Assembly (NCBI GenBank): GCA_002428995.1
Contig: DIYJ01000004.1
Location: forward strand, 308,253 to 372,252
Direction of reading: 5' to 3'
DNA length: 64,000 bases
Source of the DNA: Flavobacteriales bacterium UBA6057
GTDB lineage: Bacteria > Bacteroidota > Bacteroidia > Flavobacteriales_G > Salibacteraceae
Shown here one piece after another: positions 33,784 to 45,870 of this stretch (positions are counted from its first letter, which is position 1; every line of letters starts with the position of its first letter). The notes under the pieces were generated by a model. The model saw only the letters and a list, made by a program, of their open reading frames with translations. It was not told where the DNA came from and searched no databases. Both the position numbers and the translations under genes were made by a program.

Positions 33784-36539
33784 TAAAACCTCACCAAAGT
33801 TACACTTCCTGTTAACTGCTCGACAGTTCCGTCCAGAAACTGCATCCTTACCTCATACATGTAACCTCCCTGTGGAGCTTCGTTTCCTTTGAATGTACCA
33901 TCCCAACCATCGTTCTGGTTGTAGGACTCAAACACCATCTTACCGTAACGGTCCCAAACCCTCATCACGAAGCCAGTCTCAGAGATACCATTACCTCTAA
34001 CCCAGAGTACATCATTGTTATTGTCTCCGTTGGGTGAGAATATGTTTGGAATTCCTGCAAAGAAGGCTTGCTCTACAAATACGGTGACTGAATCATATAC
34101 TTCACAGCCATAGACATCGGAGTTGGTCAGATAGTACTTCCTTGTCTCAGTCGGATAAATGACCGGTGTCGCACAATCGTAACATGACAATCCATCCTCA
34201 GGGAACCAACTGAAGAATTCTCCGGTTCCTTCTCCTTCCAACTGAACAGTATCCTCGAGGAAGAATCGGCTATTGATGTTGTCAATCTTCACAATCTTAT
34301 CCGGTCCCGCAGATGTGGTAGGATATTCACCACCGATGTTTAGCACAGGGAAATCGATGAAATTCGCCACGTCCACGTCATACTGGTTAAACGTGAAGAG
34401 CCTTAAGCCGATGACCAGACTGTCATCGAAGCACAGGATAGGGTCCTGAAGATCAAAAATCGTATCAGTTACGAACATCAGTAAGGCTGCAATCGAATCC
34501 GCACTGTCCAATCGAGCTTGTATCTGCTCCGGGGAATACGTGATCGGGATGTTGAACGTGTCTACACCAAAGTTATTGACGATGGTATCATCTAAGCCCG
34601 GGATCACCTTATTGAAGACCCAGAAGATGGAATCGGCTCTCAGACTCGTATTGAAGAACTGAACACAACTTCCTCGGCAAATGCTATCACTTTCAACTTC
34701 AAACCGTGCTTCCGGACCTAAGCAGGAATCAACAGTAATGTACTCTTCAATGACTCTTGTACTGTCTCCATTCACGTTTGTGACAGTGAGTCTCACTGGG
34801 TAGAAACCAGCCGTGTCGTAGCGAATGTTCTGAGGATTCTGGTCCGTTGATGTAGAAGGAACACCGCCGGGGAACTCCCAGAACCAAGAGGTCGCATACA
34901 GAGATAAATCTTCATAGACCACAGCAATACCCGGACAAATGACACGCCTGTTGACGGTCCAACGCGGAATCGGCTTCGGACAATTGACAACCTCAATGAT
35001 GTTGTTGTAGAACACCGTATCGGCTCCAGCGAGGTTCCAAACAATCATCGTCACAGCCCAGGTGCCCGGTACGTTGTAGAAGATGTTAGGGGCCAGAGCT
35101 GAATCTGTAGCTTCAAGTGTGAGGACTCCAGGATTGCCTCCTTCGAAAATCCAAGTTACAGAGTCTGGATCTCCAGTAACAAGGCCCTGGAAGAAGATGC
35201 CATCATTGTTACAAATCAGGTTTGTATCAATCGTGAAATCAGCAGTAGGGGGGGAGCAGGTGTCAATTTCAATGACATCGGCAAATATGATGGTGCTGTC
35301 GAGGCCTGATGCTGTATCCACCACTGTTACCGTGATGTCATACAGTCCATTAGCGCTGTAGCAGATGTTCTGAGGATTCTCTCCATTCACGACCGATGGA
35401 GTTCCCCCTTGGAACTGCCACGTCCAATCACCTTGTCCTAATGTTCCATCCAGTGATGCGTTTTGGAAGGAGATACAATTGGTTTCACAAAGTCTTTTAG
35501 AAGCTGCGTTGACGGCTGAAGTATCACCAGGTCCGTAGACGATCCTGTATTGAGGAGTGGGAGGATCACAATTAACTACTTCGATAGCCTTCAACACTTG
35601 GGCACTGGTTCCAACCGAATTCGTGGCGGTCATCGTGACCACATGCTGGCCTACCGTGGTAAAGCAAATATTGCTTGGGTTTTGAGCCGTTGATGTAGCT
35701 TGAGACGCGTTCGGTCCAAAGTCCCACAACCAAGCCGTTGGGTTTCCGATGGATAGGTCCGTGAAGTTTACACAGTCGTTTACACAGATGGTATCTCTGC
35801 TGATACTGAAGTCCGCAAAGGGAGCTGATTGATCCAGCGAAAGGTTGTCAACTCCAAAGGATACAGGAGTTTCAACGCTGTCATTGTTATTGAACCAGCG
35901 GAAACCAATTCTGAAGTTCGGCAGGTTCACATTACCAACAGCCGGTGGAAGAAACGTAGAATAGCGAACCCACTGAGTTTGTAAACCGCAGGCCAATGCA
36001 TCCGTTTTGTCCAGCGTATCCAATTCGAAGAATGCTCCGTTTCCGATGGTAAAACCGAGTACGGCATTGTCGCCCGCACCGTCACCGGAGAGAAGGTAGT
36101 CGAACTCAAGGAGTACATCACTTACTCCTACCAGGCTAATGTCGTCAGTGTACACCAATAGATTGGTAGCACTGTCAGAATCGTAAGTCGCAAAAGGATC
36201 AGGAGCACCGTATCGGGTTGAAATGTGCAAAGTGCTATTTGTGAGTGCAGGAAGTCCGACACATCCCTCGGCACAGTTACCTACAGCGGTAAATGCCAAA
36301 CGGGGACCCACAAACCAAGCATTCTGAAAACCAACGTTTCCTGTTGCTGTATCTACGTCCAGCTGCACCCCGGAAGCCAAGACAGCATTGTCGGCATTTA
36401 AGATTGAACCACAGCCGGTGGTCACGGTGCTAAAGTCTTCGGTCCAGAACTGTGCCTGAACGTGCATCCCTAAAAAGATGCTCAATATGGTGATCAGTAT
36501 TACTCTCGCTGCACTCATAGGCGTTATTCCCCTATTCAT
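33783..36539 (-). CDS. PKD-domain adhesin with gliding-motility C-terminal domain, 918 aa
   Basis: Large exported surface protein. Signal peptide residues 1-30 (ending VQAQ). Residues 31-260 are a lectin-like or jelly-roll region (WTEDFSTVTTGCG, FGVDNLSLDQ). Then come four to five PKD-type repeats, each with paired cysteines and motifs such as NPTAWLWDFGP, QFQGGTPSVVNGENPQNICY and SWFWEFPGGVPSTS. The C-terminal 90 residues are the CHU_C/T9SS type B sorting domain: IPNIFSPNGDNNNDVLWV, VWDRYGKMVFES, DGWDGTFKGNEAPQGGYMYE. A well-formed promoter lies 25-55 bases upstream, and the gene is coupled to a PorP/SprF partner. Likely an adhesin or surface-attachment protein. Confidence 0.92.
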   Translation of the reverse strand: MNRGITPMSAARVILITILSIFLGMHVQAQFWTEDFSTVTTGCGSILNADNAVLASGVQLDVDTATGNVGFQNAWFVGPRLAFTAVGNCAEGCVGLPALTNSTLHISTRYGAPDPFATYDSDSATNLLVYTDDISLVGVSDVLLEFDYLLSGDGAGDNAVLGFTIGNGAFFELDTLDKTDALACGLQTQWVRYSTFLPPAVGNVNLPNFRIGFRWFNNNDSVETPVSFGVDNLSLDQSAPFADFSISRDTICVNDCVNFTDLSIGNPTAWLWDFGPNASQATSTAQNPSNICFTTVGQHVVTMTATNSVGTSAQVLKAIEVVNCDPPTPQYRIVYGPGDTSAVNAASKRLCETNCISFQNASLDGTLGQGDWTWQFQGGTPSVVNGENPQNICYSANGLYDITVTVVDTASGLDSTIIFADVIEIDTCSPPTADFTIDTNLICNNDGIFFQGLVTGDPDSVTWIFEGGNPGVLTLEATDSALAPNIFYNVPGTWAVTMIVWNLAGADTVFYNNIIEVVNCPKPIPRWTVNRRVICPGIAVVYEDLSLYATSWFWEFPGGVPSTSTDQNPQNIRYDTAGFYPVRLTVTNVNGDSTRVIEEYITVDSCLGPEARFEVESDSICRGSCVQFFNTSLRADSIFWVFNKVIPGLDDTIVNNFGVDTFNIPITYSPEQIQARLDSADSIAALLMFVTDTIFDLQDPILCFDDSLVIGLRLFTFNQYDVDVANFIDFPVLNIGGEYPTTSAGPDKIVKIDNINSRFFLEDTVQLEGEGTGEFFSWFPEDGLSCYDCATPVIYPTETRKYYLTNSDVYGCEVYDSVTVFVEQAFFAGIPNIFSPNGDNNNDVLWVRGNGISETGFVMRVWDRYGKMVFESYNQNDGWDGTFKGNEAPQGGYMYEVRMQFLDGTVEQLTGSVTLVRF

Positions 36540-36563
36540 CTATTTCTGAGCCGAATTAACCGG

Positions 36564-36594
36564 CAAATAAACTTTAATATACAATACGATCAAA
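36564..36594 (-). promoter_or_regulatory. Bacteroidota-type promoter for the adhesin operon
   Basis: On the minus strand TTTG (36594-36591) is followed after exactly 19 bases by TTTATTTG (36571-36564). The known Bacteroidota sigma-ABfr consensus is TTTG-N19-21-TAnnTTTG, so only one base differs. Transcription would begin roughly 20 bases before the ATG at 36539. Confidence 0.75.
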
Positions 36595-36611
36595 AAATAA
36601 TTTGGAAGCCT

Positions 36612-37643
36612 TCAGACCGCTAAAGATAACAAAAAATCGACCGTGTCTTTCCCGTCAGAATAGTCCATAAGTCGCGGTTTTTGGGCTTTTCCAAACTCTG
36701 TATTCCCTCTACCAACTACGCATTGTATATCGTCCAGTTTTGCTGAGATTTCCTGGTCCAAAACCTCTTGCTTCTCGTATCGACTGTAGTTCAGTACGCT
36801 AACTGCTGAGAATAACTCTCTGCTTTCGCACAAGGTGAAAAGGCCGTTTTCCAAGATACTGCTCTGCTGCATTGCCAATAACGTCTTGTGATAGAGAAAG
36901 TTGTTCACGTACTTGTTGTTGTCCAGGAGCCTTTCATACTTCAAGCTGGCTTGAAACAGCCGGTCAGGCTCAAAATCAGTCGGCAGAAAAACCTTCGTAA
37001 CGTTTCTGCAACCCAAACCGAAATAGGTGAAAACGTCATCCATCAAGAGGCTTAACTCTTCCCTGGTTTCTTCTCCTGAAAGGACAGCAACGCTGGTTCT
37101 GTTTTTCCGAATGATGGAGGGATAAGAACCGAAGTAGTGATTGAAATAGCGTGCCGTGTTTCCGCTTCCTGTGGCGATCACCGCGTCAAAACCTTGAAGT
37201 TTTGCGGGTTGAATGGTAAAAGCATCAGCCGGTATGCTGTCCAGGCCTTTGAAGCGTCTGAGCACTTCCATTGTCAGCGGCAAATCCTGGGACGATGGTT
37301 TAATGATGGCTCTATGACCTGTGATGAAGGTGGAAATGATGTCGTGCATACCAACCAGCGGAATGTTACCCGCTAATACCAGACCGATGGCTTTGGGAGA
37401 AGAGTGATTCAGACCATCGTAGTTGCTCATCCAATCCTCCAGACCATCCTTTTGCAGAGCCGTTGACCATTCTTTCAATGCATGGAGCGTAAACTCCTCC
37501 GAGAACCAGCCGTTGTTGACTTTTGCTGCTTGAATGACTTCTGAAAGGCTGTTGCTTTCTCCATTTTCTATGGCCTCGATGTCCCGACTCAGTTCATTTC
37601 CAAAGGTCTCGAGGACTTCAATTCTTCCCGCTAAATCCAACAT
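36612..37643 (-). CDS. LuxC-like acyl-CoA reductase, 343 aa
   Basis: NAD(P)H-dependent reductase of fatty acyl-CoA or acyl thioesters to aldehyde, in the aldehyde-dehydrogenase superfamily. Visible family features are AIGLVLAGNIPLVGMHD near residues 85-105, HRAIIKPSSQDLPLT, AVIATGSGNTARYFNHYFG with the nucleotide-binding glycines, RKNRTSVAVLSGEE, and the catalytic cysteine Cys212 in YFGLGCRNVTKVF. The length (343 aa) is shorter than LuxC (about 480 aa) but usual for the Bacteroidota proteins annotated as acyl-CoA reductase. No luciferase or LuxD/E genes are nearby, so light production is not implied. It is followed 25 bases upstream on the same strand by sixA, and the two may share a transcript. 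Confidence 0.85.
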   Translation of the reverse strand: MLDLAGRIEVLETFGNELSRDIEAIENGESNSLSEVIQAAKVNNGWFSEEFTLHALKEWSTALQKDGLEDWMSNYDGLNHSSPKAIGLVLAGNIPLVGMHDIISTFITGHRAIIKPSSQDLPLTMEVLRRFKGLDSIPADAFTIQPAKLQGFDAVIATGSGNTARYFNHYFGSYPSIIRKNRTSVAVLSGEETREELSLLMDDVFTYFGLGCRNVTKVFLPTDFEPDRLFQASLKYERLLDNNKYVNNFLYHKTLLAMQQSSILENGLFTLCESRELFSAVSVLNYSRYEKQEVLDQEISAKLDDIQCVVGRGNTEFGKAQKPRLMDYSDGKDTVDFLLSLAV

Positions 37644-37668
37644 GCGGCAAAGATAGCAAGCGGCTCTC

Positions 37669-38178
37669 CTACTTCATGTCAAAACCATCCCAGTCGTGAC
37701 GGTTGCGATGGAAGGCCGAATGAAGGGTAGAAGAAGCGAGGTCCTTCCATGTATCAGTGTCAAACGCCATTTTGGTGACCGATGAAGTCACCACTTTATC
37801 CAATGGATTCTGAATGAAGTAATTGATGAAAGCAGAGAGAGACGGTTCATGCCCAAAAAGGAAAACAGTATCCCATGCGTTGTCGAGGTAGAGAGCCAAC
37901 TTCAGGATGGTCGGGAAGTCCGGTAAATAGAGCTTGTCCTTGACCTGAACTTGCGAGGAGGGAATGTGCATTTGCTCGGCAAAAATCTGAGCAGTGTCAT
38001 AAGCTCGTAGTGCAGGACTGGTCAGAAACATGTCAGGCTTCACTCCCTCTTTTCTCAGAATATCAGCGATGGTTTTAGCATCTGATTTTCCCCGCTTTTT
38101 CAAAGGTCGATCCATGTCGCTAAGGCTGATGTCGTTCCAGCTGCTTTTGGCGTGTCGTACGATGTAGAGGGTTTTCAT
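37669..38178 (-). CDS. sixA: SixA-type phosphohistidine phosphatase, 169 aa
   Basis: Histidine-phosphatase superfamily protein. The RHG motif LYIVRHAKSSW places the catalytic His9 at the N-terminus with Arg8; the second histidine, His110, is in VFLFGHEPSLSAF; LTSPALRAYDTA at about 53-64 supplies the conserved arginine. SixA removes phosphate from the histidine of ArcB-type Hpt domains in Escherichia coli; the substrate in Bacteroidota is not established. ATG at 38178. It lies 25 bases upstream of the acyl-CoA reductase on the same strand and is divergent from parE. A nested hairpin lies 26 bases before its start. Confidence 0.88.
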   Translation of the reverse strand: MKTLYIVRHAKSSWNDISLSDMDRPLKKRGKSDAKTIADILRKEGVKPDMFLTSPALRAYDTAQIFAEQMHIPSSQVQVKDKLYLPDFPTILKLALYLDNAWDTVFLFGHEPSLSAFINYFIQNPLDKVVTSSVTKMAFDTDTWKDLASSTLHSAFHRNRHDWDGFDMK

Positions 38179-38203
38179 TGCTGTTGCGGGTTAGGGATGA
38201 TAC

Positions 38204-38245
38204 GCTCCTGAGCGAAACCTGAAAACAGGTGCCCGAGGCAGGAGC
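38204..38245. repeat. Nested hairpin in the sixA-parE intergenic region
   Basis: The outer arms GCTCCTG (38204-38210) and CAGGAGC (38239-38245) enclose an inner perfect hairpin ACCTG-AAAA-CAGGT (38217-38230). No T-tract follows on either side. It sits in the 260-base divergent region between sixA and parE, close enough to sixA to fall in its 5' leader. Confidence 0.55.
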
Positions 38246-38438
38246 TACATCTGGGTGTGTTCAACCTCATGGATGAAGATCAAAATTATGTTCTGACACG
38301 TTTTCAATTCATTAAGTGAAGATTATCATGGAGGTTTTGTATTAACCAAGGGCTGTTAAAAAACCGGTGAAAAATGGCTGGGGGTTCACTGATAATCGCG
38401 CTTTACAGGCTATAAATTCGCAACAATCCCTTTCCATT

Positions 38439-40280
38439 ATGGCTGAATACACAGAAGACAATATACGTACGCTCGAATGGTCGGAGCATATTCGACTTCG
38501 TCCCGGGATGTACATCGGTAAATTGGGGGATGGCTCATCAGCTGATGACGGCATCTACATCCTTCTCAAAGAAATCCTCGATAACTCTATTGACGAGTTT
38601 GTGATGGGGAATGGCCGAACGATCGACATCACCATTCGGGGCAACGAAGTAAAGGTGAGAGACTATGGACGTGGTATTCCGCTGGGGAAGGTGATTGATT
38701 GTGTTTCCAAGATCAATACCGGAGGTAAATACGATTCAAAGGCCTTTAAGAAGTCTGTAGGATTGAACGGTGTGGGAACAAAAGCAGTGAATGCACTTTC
38801 TTCCTATTTCAAAGTGGAATCCGTTCGGGAGGGCAAAATCAAAGCTGCAGAGTTCTGCCGTGGAGGTTTGGAAATGGATGCACCCATCGAGGAATCAACT
38901 GCACGCAAGGGAACCCGAACTACCTTCATTCCGGATGAAGAAATCTTCAAAGGCTACTCCTACAAAAGCGAGCACATTGAGAAAATGCTTTGGAACTATG
39001 CCTACCTCAATCGAGGGCTGGTTATCAATTTCAACGGGCAGCGCTACGAATCTAAAAACGGACTGAAGGATCTTCTTGATCGCAACATGGACGATGAGCC
39101 GCTTTATCCTATCGTCCATTTGACTGGTGATGATATTGAAGTGGCGCTTACACACTCCAACAAATACGGGGAGGATTACTACTCCTTTGTAAATGGACAA
39201 TACACTCCGCAGGGTGGAACGCATCAGTCTGCTTTCAGAGAAGCGCTGGCCAAAGTAATCCGAGATCACTACAACAAGGGCTTTGAGGCGGTGGACATTC
39301 GCTCGGCCATGACCGCAGCGGTGAGCATCAAGGTGATCGAGCCTGTGTTTGAATCTCAAACCAAAACCAAACTTGGCTCCCAGGAGATGGAGCCCGGAGG
39401 TCAGTCTGTAAGGTCCTTCGTTTACGATTTTCTGGCCCGCGAGCTGGACAACTACCTGCACAAGCATCCGGATGTTGCGGAAGCCATGCTCAAGCGAATC
39501 ACGCAGAACGAGCGAGAGCGAAAGGAAATGGCAGGCATCAAAAAGCTGGCAAGGGATCGCGCCAAGAAAGCCAACCTTCACAACAAGAAATTGCGGGACT
39601 GCCGTGTTCATCTGGGCGATAAGAACGAGAAGAACCTGCAAACCACCCTCTTCATTTGCGAGGGAGATTCCGCTTCCGGTTCCATCACCAAAGTGAGAGA
39701 CGTGAGTACACAGGCCGTCTTTTCGCTCAAAGGAAAACCGCTGAATAGCTTCGGATTGACGAAGAAGGTGGTTTACGAGAACGAAGAATTCAACCTGTTG
39801 CAGGCCGCGCTGAACATCGAAGACGGAATCGATGACCTGCGCTACAACAACATTGTGCTCGCAACGGATGCCGATGTGGATGGCATGCACATTCGCTTGC
39901 TGCTCATCACCTTCTTCCTTCAGTTTTTCCCTGAGCTGGTGAAACAGGGCCATGTATATGTGTTGCAAACGCCACTCTTCCGAGTTCGAAACAAGAAGGA
40001 AACCATCTATTGCTACAACGAAGCTGAACGCAGAGCTGCCATGGACAAGCTTGGGAAAGCGGCAGAGATCACGCGCTTCAAGGGACTTGGTGAAATATCT
40101 CCCGAAGAATTCAAAAACTTCATCGGTGATGACATGCGCCTCGATCCCGTGATGATTGGAAAGGATGCGGCACTGAAGGAACTCCTGGCCTTCTACATGG
40201 GTAAGAATACTCCGGATCGCCAGCTATTCATCATCGATAACCTTAAGGTGGAGAAAGATGTGATGGAGGAAGCCGCATGA
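38439..40280 (+). CDS. parE: DNA topoisomerase IV subunit B, 613 aa
   Basis: ATPase and metal-binding subunit of the type IIA topoisomerase that decatenates daughter chromosomes. GHKL motifs: KEILDNSIDEF (Glu45, Asn49), DYGRGIPLG and GLNGVGTKAVNALS in the first 120 residues. The TOPRIM domain has EGDSASGS at 408-415 and DADVDGMHI at 477-485, giving the acidic metal ligands Glu408, Asp477 and Asp479. The start is ATG at 38439; open frame continues upstream only to a GTG at 38367 with no matching conserved sequence. A TAAATTCG stretch 20-30 bases upstream may be a weak -7 box. The gene is followed 58 bases later by parC, the usual Bacteroidota arrangement. Confidence 0.96.
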   Translation: MAEYTEDNIRTLEWSEHIRLRPGMYIGKLGDGSSADDGIYILLKEILDNSIDEFVMGNGRTIDITIRGNEVKVRDYGRGIPLGKVIDCVSKINTGGKYDSKAFKKSVGLNGVGTKAVNALSSYFKVESVREGKIKAAEFCRGGLEMDAPIEESTARKGTRTTFIPDEEIFKGYSYKSEHIEKMLWNYAYLNRGLVINFNGQRYESKNGLKDLLDRNMDDEPLYPIVHLTGDDIEVALTHSNKYGEDYYSFVNGQYTPQGGTHQSAFREALAKVIRDHYNKGFEAVDIRSAMTAAVSIKVIEPVFESQTKTKLGSQEMEPGGQSVRSFVYDFLARELDNYLHKHPDVAEAMLKRITQNERERKEMAGIKKLARDRAKKANLHNKKLRDCRVHLGDKNEKNLQTTLFICEGDSASGSITKVRDVSTQAVFSLKGKPLNSFGLTKKVVYENEEFNLLQAALNIEDGIDDLRYNNIVLATDADVDGMHIRLLLITFFLQFFPELVKQGHVYVLQTPLFRVRNKKETIYCYNEAERRAAMDKLGKAAEITRFKGLGEISPEEFKNFIGDDMRLDPVMIGKDAALKELLAFYMGKNTPDRQLFIIDNLKVEKDVMEEAA

Positions 40281-40338
40281 CAAAGCTCCCAAACAATCCT
40301 ATTTTGAACCCAACATTAGAATTACGGCTCCTTGATCA

Positions 40339-43299
<2,961 letters not shown>

Positions 43300-43330
43300 T
43301 GCCTTGTCGAGTTTATCTTCGTCTTACTGT

Positions 43331-44887
43331 ATGATGAAGTTTTTCTCTTTTCTATTTCTGTTTGTTGCGCTGTCCCTTCAGGCCCAGGTGGCCGATTTTA
43401 ACCTTCAGTTGGTTTCTAACCTCAAGTATGATCAGGAGCTGAATGATGTTTGGGGTTATGTAGACGAGAACGGCACTGAATATGCGCTTGTGGGCATGCA
43501 ACAAGGTTTTTCTATTGTGAGCCTTGCAAATCCGAATCAACCGGTTGAAGTTTTCCGTGTTCCTGGATTTGGTAGCACCTGGCGAGACATCAAGACACAC
43601 GGTGATTATGCCTATGTTACTTGCGAATCTCCAACCCGATTGCTCATTGTCAATATGAGTCCTTTGCCCGAGAGCAATAGTCTGCCCTATATCTATTGGG
43701 AGTCAACAGATACGATGACCTTCTCCACGGCACATAACCTCTACATCGACAATGGCATCGCCTACATCTTTGGTGCGAACTATGGCAACAGCGGAGCCAT
43801 CATGTTGGATCTTACCCAAGATCCGATGGATCCCACACCGGTGGGAATCTATGATGTGGAATACTTGCATGATGGAGTAGTGCGCAACGACACACTCTGG
43901 GGATCGGCAGTTTACGAAGGGAACATCCATGTGATTGATGTCAAAGACAAAGCCAACCCTGAACTGCTTTCCGTGTGGAAGACACCATCAGCGTTTACGC
44001 ACAATGCCTGGATATCAGATGATGGCAAACACCTGTTCACCACCGATGAAGTAAGGAATGCCGGGATTGGGTCCTATGATGTGGAGAACATCTACAATCC
44101 CGAAGAACTGGATGTTTGGTATCCAAACGACACGGGAATTATTCCTCACAACACGCATTTCATCAACGACTACCTGGTCACTTCTCACTACACGATCGGC
44201 CTGAGTATCCTTGATGTGAGCCGGCCGGCCAACATGATCGAAATCGGCCGTTTCGATTCTTCACCAAGCTATCGCTACGAAGGCTTTCACGGTTGTTGGG
44301 GCGCTTATCCCTGGCTGCCGTCCGGTTTGATCATTGCAACCGATATTGAAGAAGGATTGTACGTGTTCGATCCTGAGTACACACGAGCTTGCTACCTGGA
44401 GGGAACTGTGACGCATGAACGAACGGGAGTTCCCATTTTCTATCCAACGATTGAGATTCTAGGAACAGATGTGGAAACCACCGGCAACATTCTTGGAGAA
44501 TACAAAACCGGCATTGTGGAAGATGGAAGGTACACCGTAAGGGTATCTAAAGTTGGCTTCTTCCCAAAAACGGTGGAAGTGAACTTGCAGAACGGTTTTG
44601 TGAAGAAATTGGATGTGGAGCTCAACGATTGGCCGACCTCTGTGAGCGATCAGGAGTTGGTGGACGGGATTGTTGTTTCCCCGGTTCCGGCTCAGGATGT
44701 TTTGTCAATTCAATCGCATGCGCAGATTGCTAATGCCACCATGTTTGACCTGAGCGGACGTGTGGTGAGACGTTTTGCAGACACTTATTCTAATACACTT
44801 ACCATCCCAGTAAGTGATCTCCAGCGCGGAACCTACGTATTGGACGTGAATGGTGGCGCGCTACGGCAAATGGTTGTGTTGGATTGA
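43331..44887 (+). CDS. LVIVD-repeat (choice-of-anchor B) T9SS-exported protein, 518 aa
   Basis: Signal peptide residues 1-18 (FFSFLFLFVALSLQAQ). The main domain (about 20-370) is a beta-propeller of LVIVD-type repeats as in choice-of-anchor B proteins: LNDVWGYVDENGTEYALVGM, GFSIVSLANPNQPVEVFRV, TWRDIKTHGDYAYVTCE and HNAWISDDGKHLFTTDEV. A carboxypeptidase-regulatory-like segment (EGTVTHERTGVPIFYP) and a T9SS type A sorting domain (VVSPVPAQDVLSIQ, LQRGTYVLDVNG) follow. The start is ATG at 43331, 31 bases after parC. Function is unknown; such proteins are generally surface-exposed. It converges with the SirB1-type gene, with only six bases between the stops. Confidence 0.88.
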   Translation: MMKFFSFLFLFVALSLQAQVADFNLQLVSNLKYDQELNDVWGYVDENGTEYALVGMQQGFSIVSLANPNQPVEVFRVPGFGSTWRDIKTHGDYAYVTCESPTRLLIVNMSPLPESNSLPYIYWESTDTMTFSTAHNLYIDNGIAYIFGANYGNSGAIMLDLTQDPMDPTPVGIYDVEYLHDGVVRNDTLWGSAVYEGNIHVIDVKDKANPELLSVWKTPSAFTHNAWISDDGKHLFTTDEVRNAGIGSYDVENIYNPEELDVWYPNDTGIIPHNTHFINDYLVTSHYTIGLSILDVSRPANMIEIGRFDSSPSYRYEGFHGCWGAYPWLPSGLIIATDIEEGLYVFDPEYTRACYLEGTVTHERTGVPIFYPTIEILGTDVETTGNILGEYKTGIVEDGRYTVRVSKVGFFPKTVEVNLQNGFVKKLDVELNDWPTSVSDQELVDGIVVSPVPAQDVLSIQSHAQIANATMFDLSGRVVRRFADTYSNTLTIPVSDLQRGTYVLDVNGGALRQMVVLD

Positions 44888-44893
44888 TTCGAT

Positions 44894-45781
44894 CTACTTA
44901 TCGATCGTTCCGCTGAGTACTTTGCTGAGCTTAGAAATCTCCTGCTCTTTTTCCTCGTCTCCTAACTTCTTGTAGCTGTGTTCCAGGTTGTTTAGCGCAC
45001 GGATGATAATGTCCACGTTGGTGCAAGGGCTGTAAAACCGGTCATTCGGTTCCAGTTTGAGCTGCTTCAGGAAGTAGTCAATTTCCTTCTTGCTGAACAC
45101 CGTACCGCGGCTAAATGGATTCACGTAGAACAACACATCTGAACTGTAGATGTCATTGGTCTTGTAGAGGCTGAAGCGATCCAGGTAGGCCAGAATGAAG
45201 TGCCTTGGAAGGTTCACACCGTAAATTGGAAGATCAAGGTTCTGGGCGATGATGGAATAGATTAAGCTCAGCGAAAGTGGATTCCCTTTCTTGCTTTCCA
45301 ACACCACATTTAAGAAAGAATTCTGCGGAGCATGGTAGTTCTTCGTGTTTCCGCTGAAGCCGTGAATCTCAAAAAGAATGTGGTTGATCACCTTTACCTG
45401 CTCAAAGGCGGTAAGGTTGGTGTTGAGTTCCAACCACACGTCCTGCTGAATCTGCTCAAGGGTCTTCAGAACGCGATCTTCATCCAGATCCGGATACTGA
45501 TAACGGCTGATGATTAAAGCTCCTTCCAGGAGGCTGGTTCCTCCATCGCGGCCCCAATCTCTGAGGCTCTCGCAAATGACATCAAACTGAATCTCATGGA
45601 TCAGTTGCTCGATCCTGTTTTGAAACAAAACTCCAAGAACCTGAGATTCCCAGGCGTCTTCCAGGGTGGGGATCACATCCTCTCCCAACGACAGCAAACG
45701 AGAACGCACCTGCTCGAAAATCTGATCGTCAGGATCGTCCAGAAGCTGAATGAGTGCTGTTATCTCGTTCGATTCTTCCAT
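44894..45781 (-). CDS. SirB1/transglutaminase-like (Transglut_core2) protein, 295 aa
   Basis: Cytoplasmic protein of the SirB1 family. The N-terminal 90 residues are helical repeats (ITALIQLLDDPDDQIFEQV, GEDVIPTLEDAWES). The centre has the family signature NSFLNVVLESKKGNPLSLSLIY and LPIYGVNLPRHFILAYLD. A C-terminal helical pair (IIRALNNLEHSYKKLGDEEKEQE) resembles a TPR. No signal peptide. The biochemical role is not established for the family; the transglutaminase-like fold is inferred from homology. I used ATG at 45781, since the more upstream in-frame codon is GTG. It lies 89 bases after the nucleoside phosphorylase gene on the same strand. Confidence 0.85.
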   Translation of the reverse strand: MEESNEITALIQLLDDPDDQIFEQVRSRLLSLGEDVIPTLEDAWESQVLGVLFQNRIEQLIHEIQFDVICESLRDWGRDGGTSLLEGALIISRYQYPDLDEDRVLKTLEQIQQDVWLELNTNLTAFEQVKVINHILFEIHGFSGNTKNYHAPQNSFLNVVLESKKGNPLSLSLIYSIIAQNLDLPIYGVNLPRHFILAYLDRFSLYKTNDIYSSDVLFYVNPFSRGTVFSKKEIDYFLKQLKLEPNDRFYSPCTNVDIIIRALNNLEHSYKKLGDEEKEQEISKLSKVLSGTIDK

Positions 45782-45870
45782 GAATGCCACAAAAGTACTG
45801 GCTAAGAAAGGTCGAAAGATTTGCCGAATCTGAGGCTATCAACATCACAGTTGTTAACTACCTGTCTTTG

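Noticed and set aside
36612..37643. Bioluminescence locus because of the LuxC-like reductase
   Set aside because: No luciferase, LuxD or LuxE genes are present; short LuxC-like acyl-CoA reductases are common in non-luminous Bacteroidota.
38895..39968. A 357-codon open frame antisense to parE
   Set aside because: It lies wholly opposite strongly conserved ParE motifs, has no promoter or family resemblance, and reflects the codon bias of the real gene. Similar long antisense frames inside 50324-51172, 40510-41265 and 56030-56626 were rejected for the same reason.
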